A stretch of DNA of 64,000 bases from Reyranella sp. (lineage in GTDB: Bacteria > Pseudomonadota > Alphaproteobacteria > Reyranellales > Reyranellaceae). Location of the stretch: positions 62,001 to 126,000 of the forward strand of contig NZ_JAFKJN010000005.1 in NCBI RefSeq assembly GCF_017305915.1, written 5' to 3'. Positions 36,112 through 44,086 of the stretch are shown in pieces. Position numbers and translations under genes: made by a program. The notes under the pieces were generated by a model, which saw only the letters and a list, made by a program, of their open reading frames with translations, was not told where the DNA came from and did no database searches. How positions within the stretch are numbered: position 1 is the first letter of the stretch; each line of letters opens with the position of its first letter.

Positions 36112-36979
36112 CGAACCACGGGATGATCTTCGAGCGCGTCCGCACATACTCCTCGAACGGCTTGCCGTAGAGCTGCTTGAGGTTGGTTTCGAGGAAGAAG
36201 ATCCCGAACATGATGTAGGTCGTGAGCCCGACCGCGAAGATCAGATGGCCCATGGTCATGGTCGGCGTCACCCAGAAGGCGGTGATGAAGCCGAAGAAGT
36301 CGGGATGGCGGGCGAAATACCACACGCCCTTGCTGCTGATCGGCCAACCGACCTCGTAGAACTCCGGCTGCAGCCTGGGATAGGTCTGCTTGATGTACGG
36401 CCGGTCGCGGATGAAATCGAGCGTCTGGGTGACGCCGAAGATCTTCCAATGGCCGACCTGGAAGGTGGCGATCAGCACCATGATCCAGCCGAACACCTGG
36501 ATGCAGTAGAGCACGATCCGCCAGGTCGGATTGTCGACGTGCCAGATGACCTGGGGAATCGGCCGCCACTGCCAGATCAGCAGCGACAGCGCCGAGGTGG
36601 CGAAGATGATGTAGACGCCGCGCTCCATGTGCGGCGGCACGATCTTGGTGATCCAGGTCTTGAACCAGGGCCGCGGCATGATGCTGTGCTGCAGCCCCAG
36701 GATCGCCACCAGCCCGAGATTGACCCAGAACGACGGCCAGAACGGCCCGACCTCGCCGCTGTCGATCGATTTCAGGGGCAGGACGGCATCCCATTTGGTG
36801 CCGAACAGCGGATTGAAGAAGTTGCCGACGAAGAGGAGGATGTAGATCAGGATGAACCAGACCCCGACATAGACGGCGGCGCCGAACAGGAAGGCGACGA
36901 CCTTGGCCGGCGTGTCGCTGGGGTCGGTCTCGACGATGGAATTCGGCGAGGTCCTGCCCGGCTCTTGCTCTGTGATCAT
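36095..36979 (-). CDS. NnrU/MddA-like membrane methyltransferase
   Basis: 294 residues with five or six hydrophobic segments. The stretches LQHSIMPRPWFKTWITKIV, ERGVYIIFATSALSLLIWQW, and RHPDFFGFITAFWVTPTMT, with ETNLKQLYGKPFEEYVRTR near the end, are the pattern of the methanethiol S-methyltransferase (MddA) and isoprenylcysteine methyltransferase-like families, where the RHP and E..L...YG..Y elements form the SAM site. An S-methylating role, for example making dimethyl sulfide, is therefore possible but unproven. AAGGGGA lies before the ATG at 36979. It starts 14 bp after the cytochrome gene, so the two form one operon. Confidence 0.65.
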   Translation of the reverse strand: MITEQEPGRTSPNSIVETDPSDTPAKVVAFLFGAAVYVGVWFILIYILLFVGNFFNPLFGTKWDAVLPLKSIDSGEVGPFWPSFWVNLGLVAILGLQHSIMPRPWFKTWITKIVPPHMERGVYIIFATSALSLLIWQWRPIPQVIWHVDNPTWRIVLYCIQVFGWIMVLIATFQVGHWKIFGVTQTLDFIRDRPYIKQTYPRLQPEFYEVGWPISSKGVWYFARHPDFFGFITAFWVTPTMTMGHLIFAVGLTTYIMFGIFFLETNLKQLYGKPFEEYVRTRSKIIPWFVKKAG

Positions 36980-36993
36980 GAACTGTCCCCTTT

Positions 36994-39438
36994 TCAGAAC
37001 GTCTTGAGGAACTCGATCAGGTCGCGCTTCTGCTGATCGCTCAGGCCGGGTTCCTCGCCGAACCTGTCGGTGCCGAAGTAATGGCCGCGATTGACCACGA
37101 AGTCGGGGCACTTGCTGAACGCCAGCAAGGGCTCGAGCACTCCCACGAACGCTTCCCGTTGCTGCGCTTCGGTCGGATTGTCCGGCATGCTCCAGAAGGC
37201 GCCGACCAGGCGCAGGCCGGACGGCGCGAACTTGATGAAGTGCCACATCCGCTCGAAGAAGTTCGCACCGTCCGGCACCAGCTCGAGGTTTGAGATCAGG
37301 TTGACCGGCGTGCCGGCGGGGATCGGCCCGATCCGCACCATGCCGTCCTTGTCGATCCAGGAGCTGTTGAGCTGGCGGATCGTCCACACCGCGATGCCCG
37401 GCAGGTTGTCGGGCGGCACGATGAAGTAGCTCGGCGCCGTGGTCCGGTCGATCCAGCCCGGCACCTTGGTGCCCAGCACGGTGTCGTACTTGCGCTTCTC
37501 CGGCCACAGCATCTGCTCGATCGACGCGTCGAACGAGGTCATGCGGTCGGGCACCGAGCCGGTCCACTTGAAATCGCCCATCGCGTTGTTCTGCAGGAAC
37601 GGTGCGGTCGCCCACAGCGAGATCAGCGACGCCGGCCGGATGTAGCCGCGGCCGCCCGCCGGCATCTGCCATTGCCGCGGCTCGCCGGTGAACGGGCTGT
37701 GCACGGTGATCGTGCCGACCGACGGCATGGCCTTGTAGGTCTGCGACGAGAAGTTGTCCCAGATGTTGCCGGCGATCGCGTTCGAGCCGAGCGGGCTGCA
37801 GGCCTGGGTCTGCAGCAGCGTCACCGGCACGCGCAGATCCGTCGACAGGAAGTTGTCCTTGAGGAAGTCCGGCGCCTTCACGATCTCGCGCATCTTGCTC
37901 TTGAAGGCGCCGGTCTTGGTCCAGCTCCAGTAGCTGTTCCAGCACTGCAGGTAGGTCGGCCCGCCGCAGCCCTGGCTGACGTCCAGCGCCGGCGCGGGTG
38001 CCGGGATCTTGCTGGAATGGCAGCGTGCGCAGCGGTCGGCGAAGACCTCCTTGCCGCGCTCGAGCACGGCCTCGTCCTTGCTCACGATGCCGTCGCCGCC
38101 CGGTGCCTTGGCGAGCTTGTCGGGCTGGCTGGCGGCGATCAGGAACGAGGCCATCGCCGGGCTGCGCGCCTCGGTGGCCCGCCAGTAGGCCGACTTGTTC
38201 TCGGCGTCGGCGATGCGGATCGGCGTGATCGGCCGGCCGCCGACGAACGGATTGAAGTGCAGCAGCCATTCCTCGCTGAACAGGCCGATGTTCAGGTAGA
38301 CGCGATTGAGCGCCCCCAGCGCGCCGACCGAATCGGCGCCGTCCTTCAGCACGCGCGGCGTCGCGACGTCGCTGCCCCAGGCGTAGTCGGGCAGCTGGCG
38401 GTTATACAGCTCGTCGCCGGCCAGCGTTTCCTTGCCCCAGCGCATGGACTGCGCCAGCCGCGGCCCCAGGCCGTACACGGCGTTCATGGTGCGCGGATTG
38501 TTGATGTAGTCGGTCGAGACCAGCGAGGTGTCGAGCGTGCCCGGCCGCGAGGTGTGCAGCAGCTGGTAGATGAAGTTCGACGGGTCGGCCTCCCAGTTGA
38601 AGATGCGGTCGACCCAGTAGTATTGCGCGCCGGCCACCGAGCTCAGGTTGCCCCATTTGGGATTCTCGGGATCGGCCGGCGGATGGGTCGGGCTCGGCCC
38701 GACATGGCAGAGGCCGCAGGCCATGCCGACGCGGTAGGGCCGCACCAGCTTGGCTGACTTGTAATAGCTCGGATCGTCGTAATAGCGCTTGGGATCCCAG
38801 TTGCGCGCCGCCGCCTCGTCGAAGTCGGGATTGGGGAACAGTCGCAAGCCGACAACGCCCGTCGGCTCGCCGTAGAACGAGCCCACCGGCATCGTCGCCC
38901 TGGTGCCGTCCTTCAACGTCAGCGTCTTGCCGCGGCTGCCGATCTTCACGCCGGGATATTTCTTCTCGTCGGCGAACGGATCGGCCGGGCAGTCGGCCTT
39001 GCGCTTGTCGAGCCACAGGCCGAAGCGGCCGGGATCGGCCGCGGTCGCCTTCTCGAAACACGGCTCGTTGAGCAGGCCGAGCCATTGCCAGCGATTGTCG
39101 CGGCTGAACTTGAGCGAGCGATAGGACGACAGGACCTTGAGCAGGTCGAACGAACCGAAGGTGTATTCCTGCGCCAGCTTGTCCCAGAAGCGGTCGTTGC
39201 CGCCGGTCCAGATCACCCAGGTGTCGCGGCCCATCGCCTCTTCGGCGGTGAGCTTGATGCCCGGATCCATGTCCTTGAGGTAGCTCTCTTCGTGCGATCC
39301 GAGGGAATCGGCGGTGCGGCCCGCCTTCATCGCCTCATCAGGCACCGTTCCGGGAGCGGGCCTCCCGTCGGCGACGATCAACAGGAACAGCAAAGCGACG
39401 ACCGCCAGGGCCGTCTGTTGCACTGGCCAAGTACGCAT
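36994..39438 (-). CDS. Large exported di-haem c-type cytochrome, unknown function
   Basis: 814 residues. The N-terminal QQTALAVVALLFLLIVADG is a signal peptide or anchor. Two haem-binding sites are seen: CGLCH (Cys241-His245) and CARCH (Cys470-His474), with REKGKEVFADRC-like approach to the second typical of cytochrome c domains. The last 300 residues contain no further CXXCH. The protein is far longer than di-haem peroxidases; it resembles uncharacterised cytochrome c family proteins of aromatic or sterol degraders, but I do not recognise an activity. It is followed by the methyltransferase gene in the same operon and has a strong promoter and palindromic site upstream. Confidence 0.78.
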   Translation of the reverse strand: MRTWPVQQTALAVVALLFLLIVADGRPAPGTVPDEAMKAGRTADSLGSHEESYLKDMDPGIKLTAEEAMGRDTWVIWTGGNDRFWDKLAQEYTFGSFDLLKVLSSYRSLKFSRDNRWQWLGLLNEPCFEKATAADPGRFGLWLDKRKADCPADPFADEKKYPGVKIGSRGKTLTLKDGTRATMPVGSFYGEPTGVVGLRLFPNPDFDEAAARNWDPKRYYDDPSYYKSAKLVRPYRVGMACGLCHVGPSPTHPPADPENPKWGNLSSVAGAQYYWVDRIFNWEADPSNFIYQLLHTSRPGTLDTSLVSTDYINNPRTMNAVYGLGPRLAQSMRWGKETLAGDELYNRQLPDYAWGSDVATPRVLKDGADSVGALGALNRVYLNIGLFSEEWLLHFNPFVGGRPITPIRIADAENKSAYWRATEARSPAMASFLIAASQPDKLAKAPGGDGIVSKDEAVLERGKEVFADRCARCHSSKIPAPAPALDVSQGCGGPTYLQCWNSYWSWTKTGAFKSKMREIVKAPDFLKDNFLSTDLRVPVTLLQTQACSPLGSNAIAGNIWDNFSSQTYKAMPSVGTITVHSPFTGEPRQWQMPAGGRGYIRPASLISLWATAPFLQNNAMGDFKWTGSVPDRMTSFDASIEQMLWPEKRKYDTVLGTKVPGWIDRTTAPSYFIVPPDNLPGIAVWTIRQLNSSWIDKDGMVRIGPIPAGTPVNLISNLELVPDGANFFERMWHFIKFAPSGLRLVGAFWSMPDNPTEAQQREAFVGVLEPLLAFSKCPDFVVNRGHYFGTDRFGEEPGLSDQQKRDLIEFLKTF

Positions 39439-39456
39439 GCCCGACCCCGCTCATCG

Positions 39457-39473
39457 GTTTGCGAATCGCAAAC
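39457..39473. promoter_or_regulatory. Palindromic operator candidate upstream of the cytochrome gene
   Basis: GTTTGCGAATCGCAAAC has perfect 8-bp arms around one base. It lies 19 bases before the ATG and about 15-31 bases after the expected transcription start of the promoter at 39495-39522. The form and position fit a TetR-like repressor site that blocks the promoter. Confidence 0.6.
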
Positions 39474-39494
39474 GGCGTCACAATCAACGGTGGT

Positions 39495-39522
39495 ATGATA
39501 GGACGCGAGGCCGGGCGGTCAA
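39495..39522 (-). promoter_or_regulatory. Sigma70-like promoter for the cytochrome-methyltransferase operon
   Basis: On the minus strand TTGACC, 16-base spacer, TATCAT. Each hexamer matches consensus at five of six positions. The leader to the ATG at 39438 would be about 50 bases and contains the palindrome at 39457-39473. Confidence 0.65.
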
Positions 39523-39563
39523 TCTGAACAAGGTTTCCCGGATGTTTCGTTGATGTTTCGCGG

Positions 39564-39974
39564 TCAGTGCTCGAGGTCGAGCGTTTCGGCTGCAGGCACC
39601 GACTTGAGGTTCATGCGGCCGTCGTAGATCGGCCGAGCGCCGGTGGTCGGACCGGGATACTGGACGAACAGCACCATGCCGCCGGTCTCTGTGCGCATCT
39701 CGTTCTCGAAATGCGGGTCTTCCATGTAGACGAGGGTGCCAGGACCGTACGTCTTGTCGCCCATCTGGAACTCGCCTTCGATGACGTACCAGATCTGCGC
39801 GAAGTCGTGCTTGTGCAACGGGAAGCCCGCGCCCGGTTCGTAACGCAGGAAGCCGACGTTGGGGGTCGTCGGCCGCTCAGGCGTCGGATGGAACAGGAAC
39901 TTGGTGACGTTCCGGAAGCGGCCCATCTCCCAGTCCATCTCGTCGGGATGCTTGAACTCCGGCGAGTGATGCAT
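39564..39974 (-). CDS. Cupin domain protein (tandem copy 2)
   Basis: 136 residues with one cupin barrel. Metal-binding motif 1 is PLHKHDFAQIWYVIEGEFQMG (two His, one Glu in order) and motif 2 is around PHFENEMRTETGG. The C-terminal FVQYPGPTTGARPIYDGRMNLK is nearly identical in pattern to the upstream neighbour. GGAGGAAGCC precedes the ATG. The enzyme or binding function is unknown; both cupins follow an ABC exporter gene. Confidence 0.8.
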   Translation of the reverse strand: MHHSPEFKHPDEMDWEMGRFRNVTKFLFHPTPERPTTPNVGFLRYEPGAGFPLHKHDFAQIWYVIEGEFQMGDKTYGPGTLVYMEDPHFENEMRTETGGMVLFVQYPGPTTGARPIYDGRMNLKSVPAAETLDLEH

Positions 39975-39988
39975 GGCTTCCTCCTCCG

Positions 39989-40474
39989 CTAAAGGTCGAC
40001 GCGCTCCTTCTCGACCGACTTGCGCTCGGTCATGTCGAAGCGGCCCGAATAGATCGGCCGCTCACCCGTGGTCGGGCCCGGATACTGCACGATCAGGATC
40101 TCGCCGCCGGTGTCGGTATGAAACTCGCCCTCGAAATGCGGGTCGGGATGATAAAGCATCGCGCCCGGCGTGCAGAGCGTGCCGCCGATCCGGAACTCGC
40201 CCTTCAGGACGTACCAGACCTGCGCGAAGCCGTGATAGTGCTCGGGATGGAAGGCGCCCGGCTCGAGCCGCAGAATGCCGGCGTTCGGCTCCGTCGGCCG
40301 CTCCGGCCGCGGATGGAACAGCATCTTGCCGGTCTCGCCGGGCCACCGGATCGTCTCCCAGTCGACGTCGTCCATATGCCGAATGTCGTACGGCAGGTGA
40401 TCGCGCCGCGAGGCCTCACGGGCGGTGGCGAGGCCGGCATTGGCCTCGGCCGTATCGGGAACGTGCTTGCTCAT
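39989..40474 (-). CDS. Cupin domain protein (tandem copy 1)
   Basis: 161 residues, paralogous to the next gene: shared blocks include KMLFHPRPERPTEPNAGILRLEPGA, HYHGFAQVWYVLKGEFRIGG, PDPHFEGEFHTDTGG and VQYPGPTTGERPIYSGRFD (landmarks). It has an additional 30 N-terminal residues. Metal ligands would be the His pair in HYHGFAQ and Glu in KGEF. AGAGGAGA precedes the ATG 40474. It is 25 bp after the ABC gene and 14 bp before the second cupin. Confidence 0.8.
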   Translation of the reverse strand: MSKHVPDTAEANAGLATAREASRRDHLPYDIRHMDDVDWETIRWPGETGKMLFHPRPERPTEPNAGILRLEPGAFHPEHYHGFAQVWYVLKGEFRIGGTLCTPGAMLYHPDPHFEGEFHTDTGGEILIVQYPGPTTGERPIYSGRFDMTERKSVEKERVDL

Positions 40475-40499
40475 GCTCGAGTCTCCTCTCTGTCGAACA

Positions 40500-42227
40500 T
40501 CACGCCGCCGGCGCCGCTTCGACCAGCCGACCGATCTGGCCCTGTCCGCGCCGAAGCTCGATCTGCCGGTCGTGCCATTGCCGGAGCGACGGCCGATGGC
40601 CGACCGAGACCAGCGTGGTCTTCGGCAGCCGGGTCTTCAAGGCCTTGTAGACGATCGCCTCCATCGGCTCGTCGAGCGCGGCCGTGCCTTCGTCGATGAA
40701 CAGCCAGTCAGGCTTGAAGACCAGCGCCCGCGCCGCCGCCAGCCGCTGCTGCTCGCCGCCCGACAGCACGTTGCTCCAATGCGCCTGCTCGTCGAGTCGC
40801 GGCGCCAGATGGCCGAGCTGCACGGCCTCGAGCGCCGCCTTGATCTCGCCGTCAGTCGTCGCCGAATGCTCGTCGGGATACTTGACGGCATCGCGCAGGG
40901 TGCCGATGGGGATGTACGGCTTCTGCGGCAGGAACAGCACGCGCGCGCCCGCGGGCACGTGGACATGGCCCTTGCCGAACGGCCAGATGCCGGCGAGCGC
41001 GCGGAACAGCGTGCTCTTGCCCGAGCCGCTCGCGCCCGAGATCAGCGTGGCCTTCCCTTGGGGCAGCTCGACCCGGGCGTCCTTCAACAGGCTCTCGCCG
41101 TTCGGCAGATCCAGAGTGAGATCCTCGGTGCCGACGGTGTGGGCACCGGCCTCGGGCACGATGTCGAGGGCCTTTTCCGGTCGGTCGTCCGTCGCCGCCT
41201 GCAGGCCCTTGAGGCGGTCCATGACGGCCCGCAGCTCGGCCAGCGAGGTGTAGTTGTCGATGAAGAAGGACAGCGCCGATTGCACCTGCCCGAAGGCCGA
41301 AACCGTCTGCATCACGATGCCGAGCGTAATCGCGCCGGCGAAGAACCGCGGCGCCGTCACGAGGAACGGAAAGATGAGAGCGAGCTGGCCATATCCCGAT
41401 TGATAGAAGACGAGCTGCGCCTGGGTGAACAGCACGCGCCAACCGTTGGCGAAGATGTCGGCGAACCGCGCATTGAGCGCCTCGGCCTCGCGCTGCTCGC
41501 CGCGATAGAGGGCGATGCCTTCGGCATTCTCGCGCACGCGCACCAGGGAGAAGCGGAAGTTCGCCTCGTAGCGCTGCCGCATGAAGTTCAACGGGATGAG
41601 GCGCCGGCCCACCAGATTGGCGAAGTAGGAGCCGGCCAGCGCATAGATCAGCGCGGCCCAGGCCATGTAGCCGGGGATGTTGAATTCGGTACCCAGCATC
41701 TTCACCGGCAGCGATCCGGAGAGCTCCCACAGGATGAAGGTGAACCAGACCAGCGAGCCGATGGCACTCAGCACGCCGAGCAGCAAGGTCATGCTGTATT
41801 CGCCGAGCTGGCGCAGGTCCTCGGCGATGCGCTGGTCGGCGTTGTCGACCGAGCGCTGCAGCTCGATCCGGTAGTAGCCTTGCCCACCGAGCCAGTTGGA
41901 CAGGTAGTGGGCGGTCAGCCAGCGGCGCCAGCGCAGGCGGAGATAGGGGCTGGCAATCGCACGGGCGATGTAAACGGCGATGTAGATCGACGCGAGGAAG
42001 GTGAAGAAGATGATCTCCCGCCAGAACGTGGCCTCGTCCTTGTTCTGCAACGCGTCGTAGAAGCGCCGATTCCAGGCATTGAACAGGGCGTCGAGGACGA
42101 CGCCGCTGAAGGTGAGCGCAATCGACCCGACCAGCAGCGGGATGGCCCAGCGCCTGTCGTCCGACTTGAAGTACGGCGAAACCAGCCGCCACCAGTCGGC
42201 GATGAACGAGCCTACTTTGTTGTTCAT
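40500..42227 (-). CDS. ABC transporter, fused permease and ATPase (SbmA/BacA-YddA family)
   Basis: 575 residues. The N-terminal half is an ABC_membrane_2/SbmA-BacA-like domain (NAWNRRFYDALQNKDEATFW, then YLRLRWRRWLTAHYLSNWL and NADQRIAEDLRQ) and the C-terminal half is a nucleotide-binding domain with Walker A SGASGSGKSTLFR, signature LSGGEQQRLAAARAL and Walker B WLFIDEGTAALDE. This is the YddA/peroxisomal-ABC-like group; members move fatty acyl or peptide-like compounds, but the substrate here is unknown. It starts 33 bp after dctM. A small hairpin overlaps its start codon. Two cupin genes follow. Confidence 0.88.
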   Translation of the reverse strand: MNNKVGSFIADWWRLVSPYFKSDDRRWAIPLLVGSIALTFSGVVLDALFNAWNRRFYDALQNKDEATFWREIIFFTFLASIYIAVYIARAIASPYLRLRWRRWLTAHYLSNWLGGQGYYRIELQRSVDNADQRIAEDLRQLGEYSMTLLLGVLSAIGSLVWFTFILWELSGSLPVKMLGTEFNIPGYMAWAALIYALAGSYFANLVGRRLIPLNFMRQRYEANFRFSLVRVRENAEGIALYRGEQREAEALNARFADIFANGWRVLFTQAQLVFYQSGYGQLALIFPFLVTAPRFFAGAITLGIVMQTVSAFGQVQSALSFFIDNYTSLAELRAVMDRLKGLQAATDDRPEKALDIVPEAGAHTVGTEDLTLDLPNGESLLKDARVELPQGKATLISGASGSGKSTLFRALAGIWPFGKGHVHVPAGARVLFLPQKPYIPIGTLRDAVKYPDEHSATTDGEIKAALEAVQLGHLAPRLDEQAHWSNVLSGGEQQRLAAARALVFKPDWLFIDEGTAALDEPMEAIVYKALKTRLPKTTLVSVGHRPSLRQWHDRQIELRRGQGQIGRLVEAAPAA

Positions 42228-42253
42228 TGGGGGGAGATCCTTTCAGCCCCCAA
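42227..42253 (-). promoter_or_regulatory. GC hairpin overlapping the ABC transporter start
   Basis: On the minus strand TTGGGGG (42253-42247) pairs with CCCCCAA (42233-42227, one extra C) around a loop that contains AAGGAT, the only Shine-Dalgarno-like sequence. The stem ends at the A of the start codon. It could hide the ribosome site or act as an attenuator after dctM. Confidence 0.4.
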
Positions 42254-42260
42254 ACTAGCC

Positions 42261-43559
42261 TCAGAGGCGGCTGGGCAGCCACAAAGCGATGATCGGGAAG
42301 GCGATCAGGATGATGAGTCGCAGGATGTCGGTCGCGATGAACGGCAATACGCCTTTGAAAATCGACGAAAACGTGACGTCCTGGACAACGCTTTTGATCA
42401 CGAAAACGTTCATTCCGACCGGCGGATGGATCAGGCCGAGCTCGACCGTCATGACGATGATCACGCCGAACCAGACCGGGTCGAAGCCGAGCTGGGTGAC
42501 CACCGGGAAGATGATCGGCACCGTCAGGATGATCATCGCCATCGCGTCCATCAGGCAGCCCAGCACCAGATACATCAGCATGATCAGCGCCAGCACGCCG
42601 TAGGGGCCGATGCCCAGCCCGGTCAGGAACTCGGTCACCTTCTGCGGCACCTGGGTGATGGTGAGGAAATAGCCGAACAGCAGCGCGCCGATCAGCACGG
42701 TGAACACCGCCGCGGCGGTGCGCGTGGCCTGCAGGAGCGAGGCGCGGATCGCCTTGCCGTCGAGCCGGCGACGCAGCACGCCCAGCAGGAAGGCGCCGGA
42801 GGCACCGACGCCGCCCGCTTCGGTCGGTGTGAAGACGCCGCCATAGAGACCGCCGATCACCAGCACGAACAGCAGCACCGGCGCCCAGACGTCCTTGAGG
42901 CCGGCGAGGCGGTCCTCCCACGAGGCCTTCGGCACGGTCGGCAGCAGGTCGGGCTTCACGCGGCAGATGATGGCGATGGTGACCATGTACATCGCCATGG
43001 CGAGCAGGCCCGGCAGGATGCCGGCCTGGAAGAGCTTGCCGATGTCCTGCTGGGTGATCAGGCCGTAGACCGCCAGCACGGTCGAGGGCGGCAGCATGGC
43101 GCCCAAGGTGCCGCCGGCCGCGATCACGCCGGTCGAGAAGCTCTGCGGGTAACCGTAGCGGCGCATCTCGGGATAGGCGACGGTCGAGAAGGTCGCCGCC
43201 GTCGCCACCGAGGAGCCGGAGATCGCGGCGAACGCGCCGCACGACACGATGGTGGCGAGACCCAGCCCGCCCTTGCGATGGCCGACGAAGGTGTTGGCGG
43301 CGCGGAACAGCTCGCGGCTCACGCCCGAGGCGGAGACGAAGGCGCCCATCAGCAGGAACATCGGGATGACGCCGAACTGGTAGCTGGTGACCGTGCGCAT
43401 CGAGGTCTGGCCGACCAGCTTCAGGGCCGGCGCGCCGCCGGTCAGGTAGGCATAGCCGGTGACGCCGACCAGCCCCATCGCCATGCCGACCGGCACGCGC
43501 AGCATCATCAGCGCGAACAGGGCGACGAAGCCCGCCACGGCGATGGTGTCGGGGCTCAC
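42261..43559 (-). CDS. dctM: TRAP transporter large permease (DctM)
   Basis: 432 residues, about twelve membrane segments. Start is GTG 43559, overlapping the dctQ stop (GTGA). Typical motifs: GVIPMFLLMGAFVSASGVSRELF, GGLGLATIVSCGAFAAISGSSVATAATF, GVIAAGGTLGAMLPPS, TPTEAGGVGASGAFLLG, ELGLIHPPVGMNVFVIKSV. It carries the Na+-coupled transport channel together with DctQ and the binding protein upstream. Confidence 0.94.
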   Translation of the reverse strand: MSPDTIAVAGFVALFALMMLRVPVGMAMGLVGVTGYAYLTGGAPALKLVGQTSMRTVTSYQFGVIPMFLLMGAFVSASGVSRELFRAANTFVGHRKGGLGLATIVSCGAFAAISGSSVATAATFSTVAYPEMRRYGYPQSFSTGVIAAGGTLGAMLPPSTVLAVYGLITQQDIGKLFQAGILPGLLAMAMYMVTIAIICRVKPDLLPTVPKASWEDRLAGLKDVWAPVLLFVLVIGGLYGGVFTPTEAGGVGASGAFLLGVLRRRLDGKAIRASLLQATRTAAAVFTVLIGALLFGYFLTITQVPQKVTEFLTGLGIGPYGVLALIMLMYLVLGCLMDAMAMIILTVPIIFPVVTQLGFDPVWFGVIIVMTVELGLIHPPVGMNVFVIKSVVQDVTFSSIFKGVLPFIATDILRLIILIAFPIIALWLPSRL

Positions 43560-44059
43560 GCGGCAGACTTCACGTCGTGGATGTCTTCCGGATGGAAGAT
43601 CAGCCGATAGGTGCGGATGGCGATCAGCAGCACCGCCGAGACGTCGCCGATCCAGGCGACGGCGAAGAACGGCCAGGTCGGCAAGCCCATGTCGAAGGTC
43701 AGCACGTGGTCCTTGTAGGTCGTCGCCACCTTGTCGAACAGCGTGTAGGTCTGCACCGTCACCACGAACAGCAGGACCAGCGTGGCGAAGATGTCGATAT
43801 TCCGCTTCCAGCGCGGATTGGCCTGGGCCCACACCAGGTCGACCGTGATGTGGGTGCCCCGGTAGGAGGTCGCCGCGATTCCCCAGAAGATCAGGATGCC
43901 CAGCAGCATGCTGCCGAAGTCGTAGGCGTCCGGGATCTGCAGGCTGAAGAAGCGCCGCAGCACCACCGAGATGAAGATGTCGGCCGCCACCAGCCCCACG
44001 AACAAGGCGGCAATCGCCTCGATCGTGTCGATGATGCGGTCCATCGCGCTACGCTTCAT
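43556..44059 (-). CDS. dctQ: TRAP transporter small permease (DctQ)
   Basis: 167 residues with four hydrophobic segments. The DctQ pattern is seen in the first segment, VVLRRFFSLQIPDAYDFGSMLLGILIFWGIAATSYRGTHITVDL (landmark), where the R..HI.VD element is conserved in the family. GAGGGCGTC precedes the ATG 44059. Confidence 0.9.
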   Translation of the reverse strand: MKRSAMDRIIDTIEAIAALFVGLVAADIFISVVLRRFFSLQIPDAYDFGSMLLGILIFWGIAATSYRGTHITVDLVWAQANPRWKRNIDIFATLVLLFVVTVQTYTLFDKVATTYKDHVLTFDMGLPTWPFFAVAWIGDVSAVLLIAIRTYRLIFHPEDIHDVKSAA

Positions 44060-44086
44060 GACGCCCTCGCCGCGGGCGCCGCCCCA

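Noticed and set aside
40425..43610. A plus-strand open frame of over 1000 codons, and similar long frames at 20895-23000, 34203-36170 and 60253-61947
   Set aside because: They are antisense to well-recognised genes and rich in Arg, His, Ala and Asp, the usual pattern of shadow frames in GC-rich DNA. No family features.
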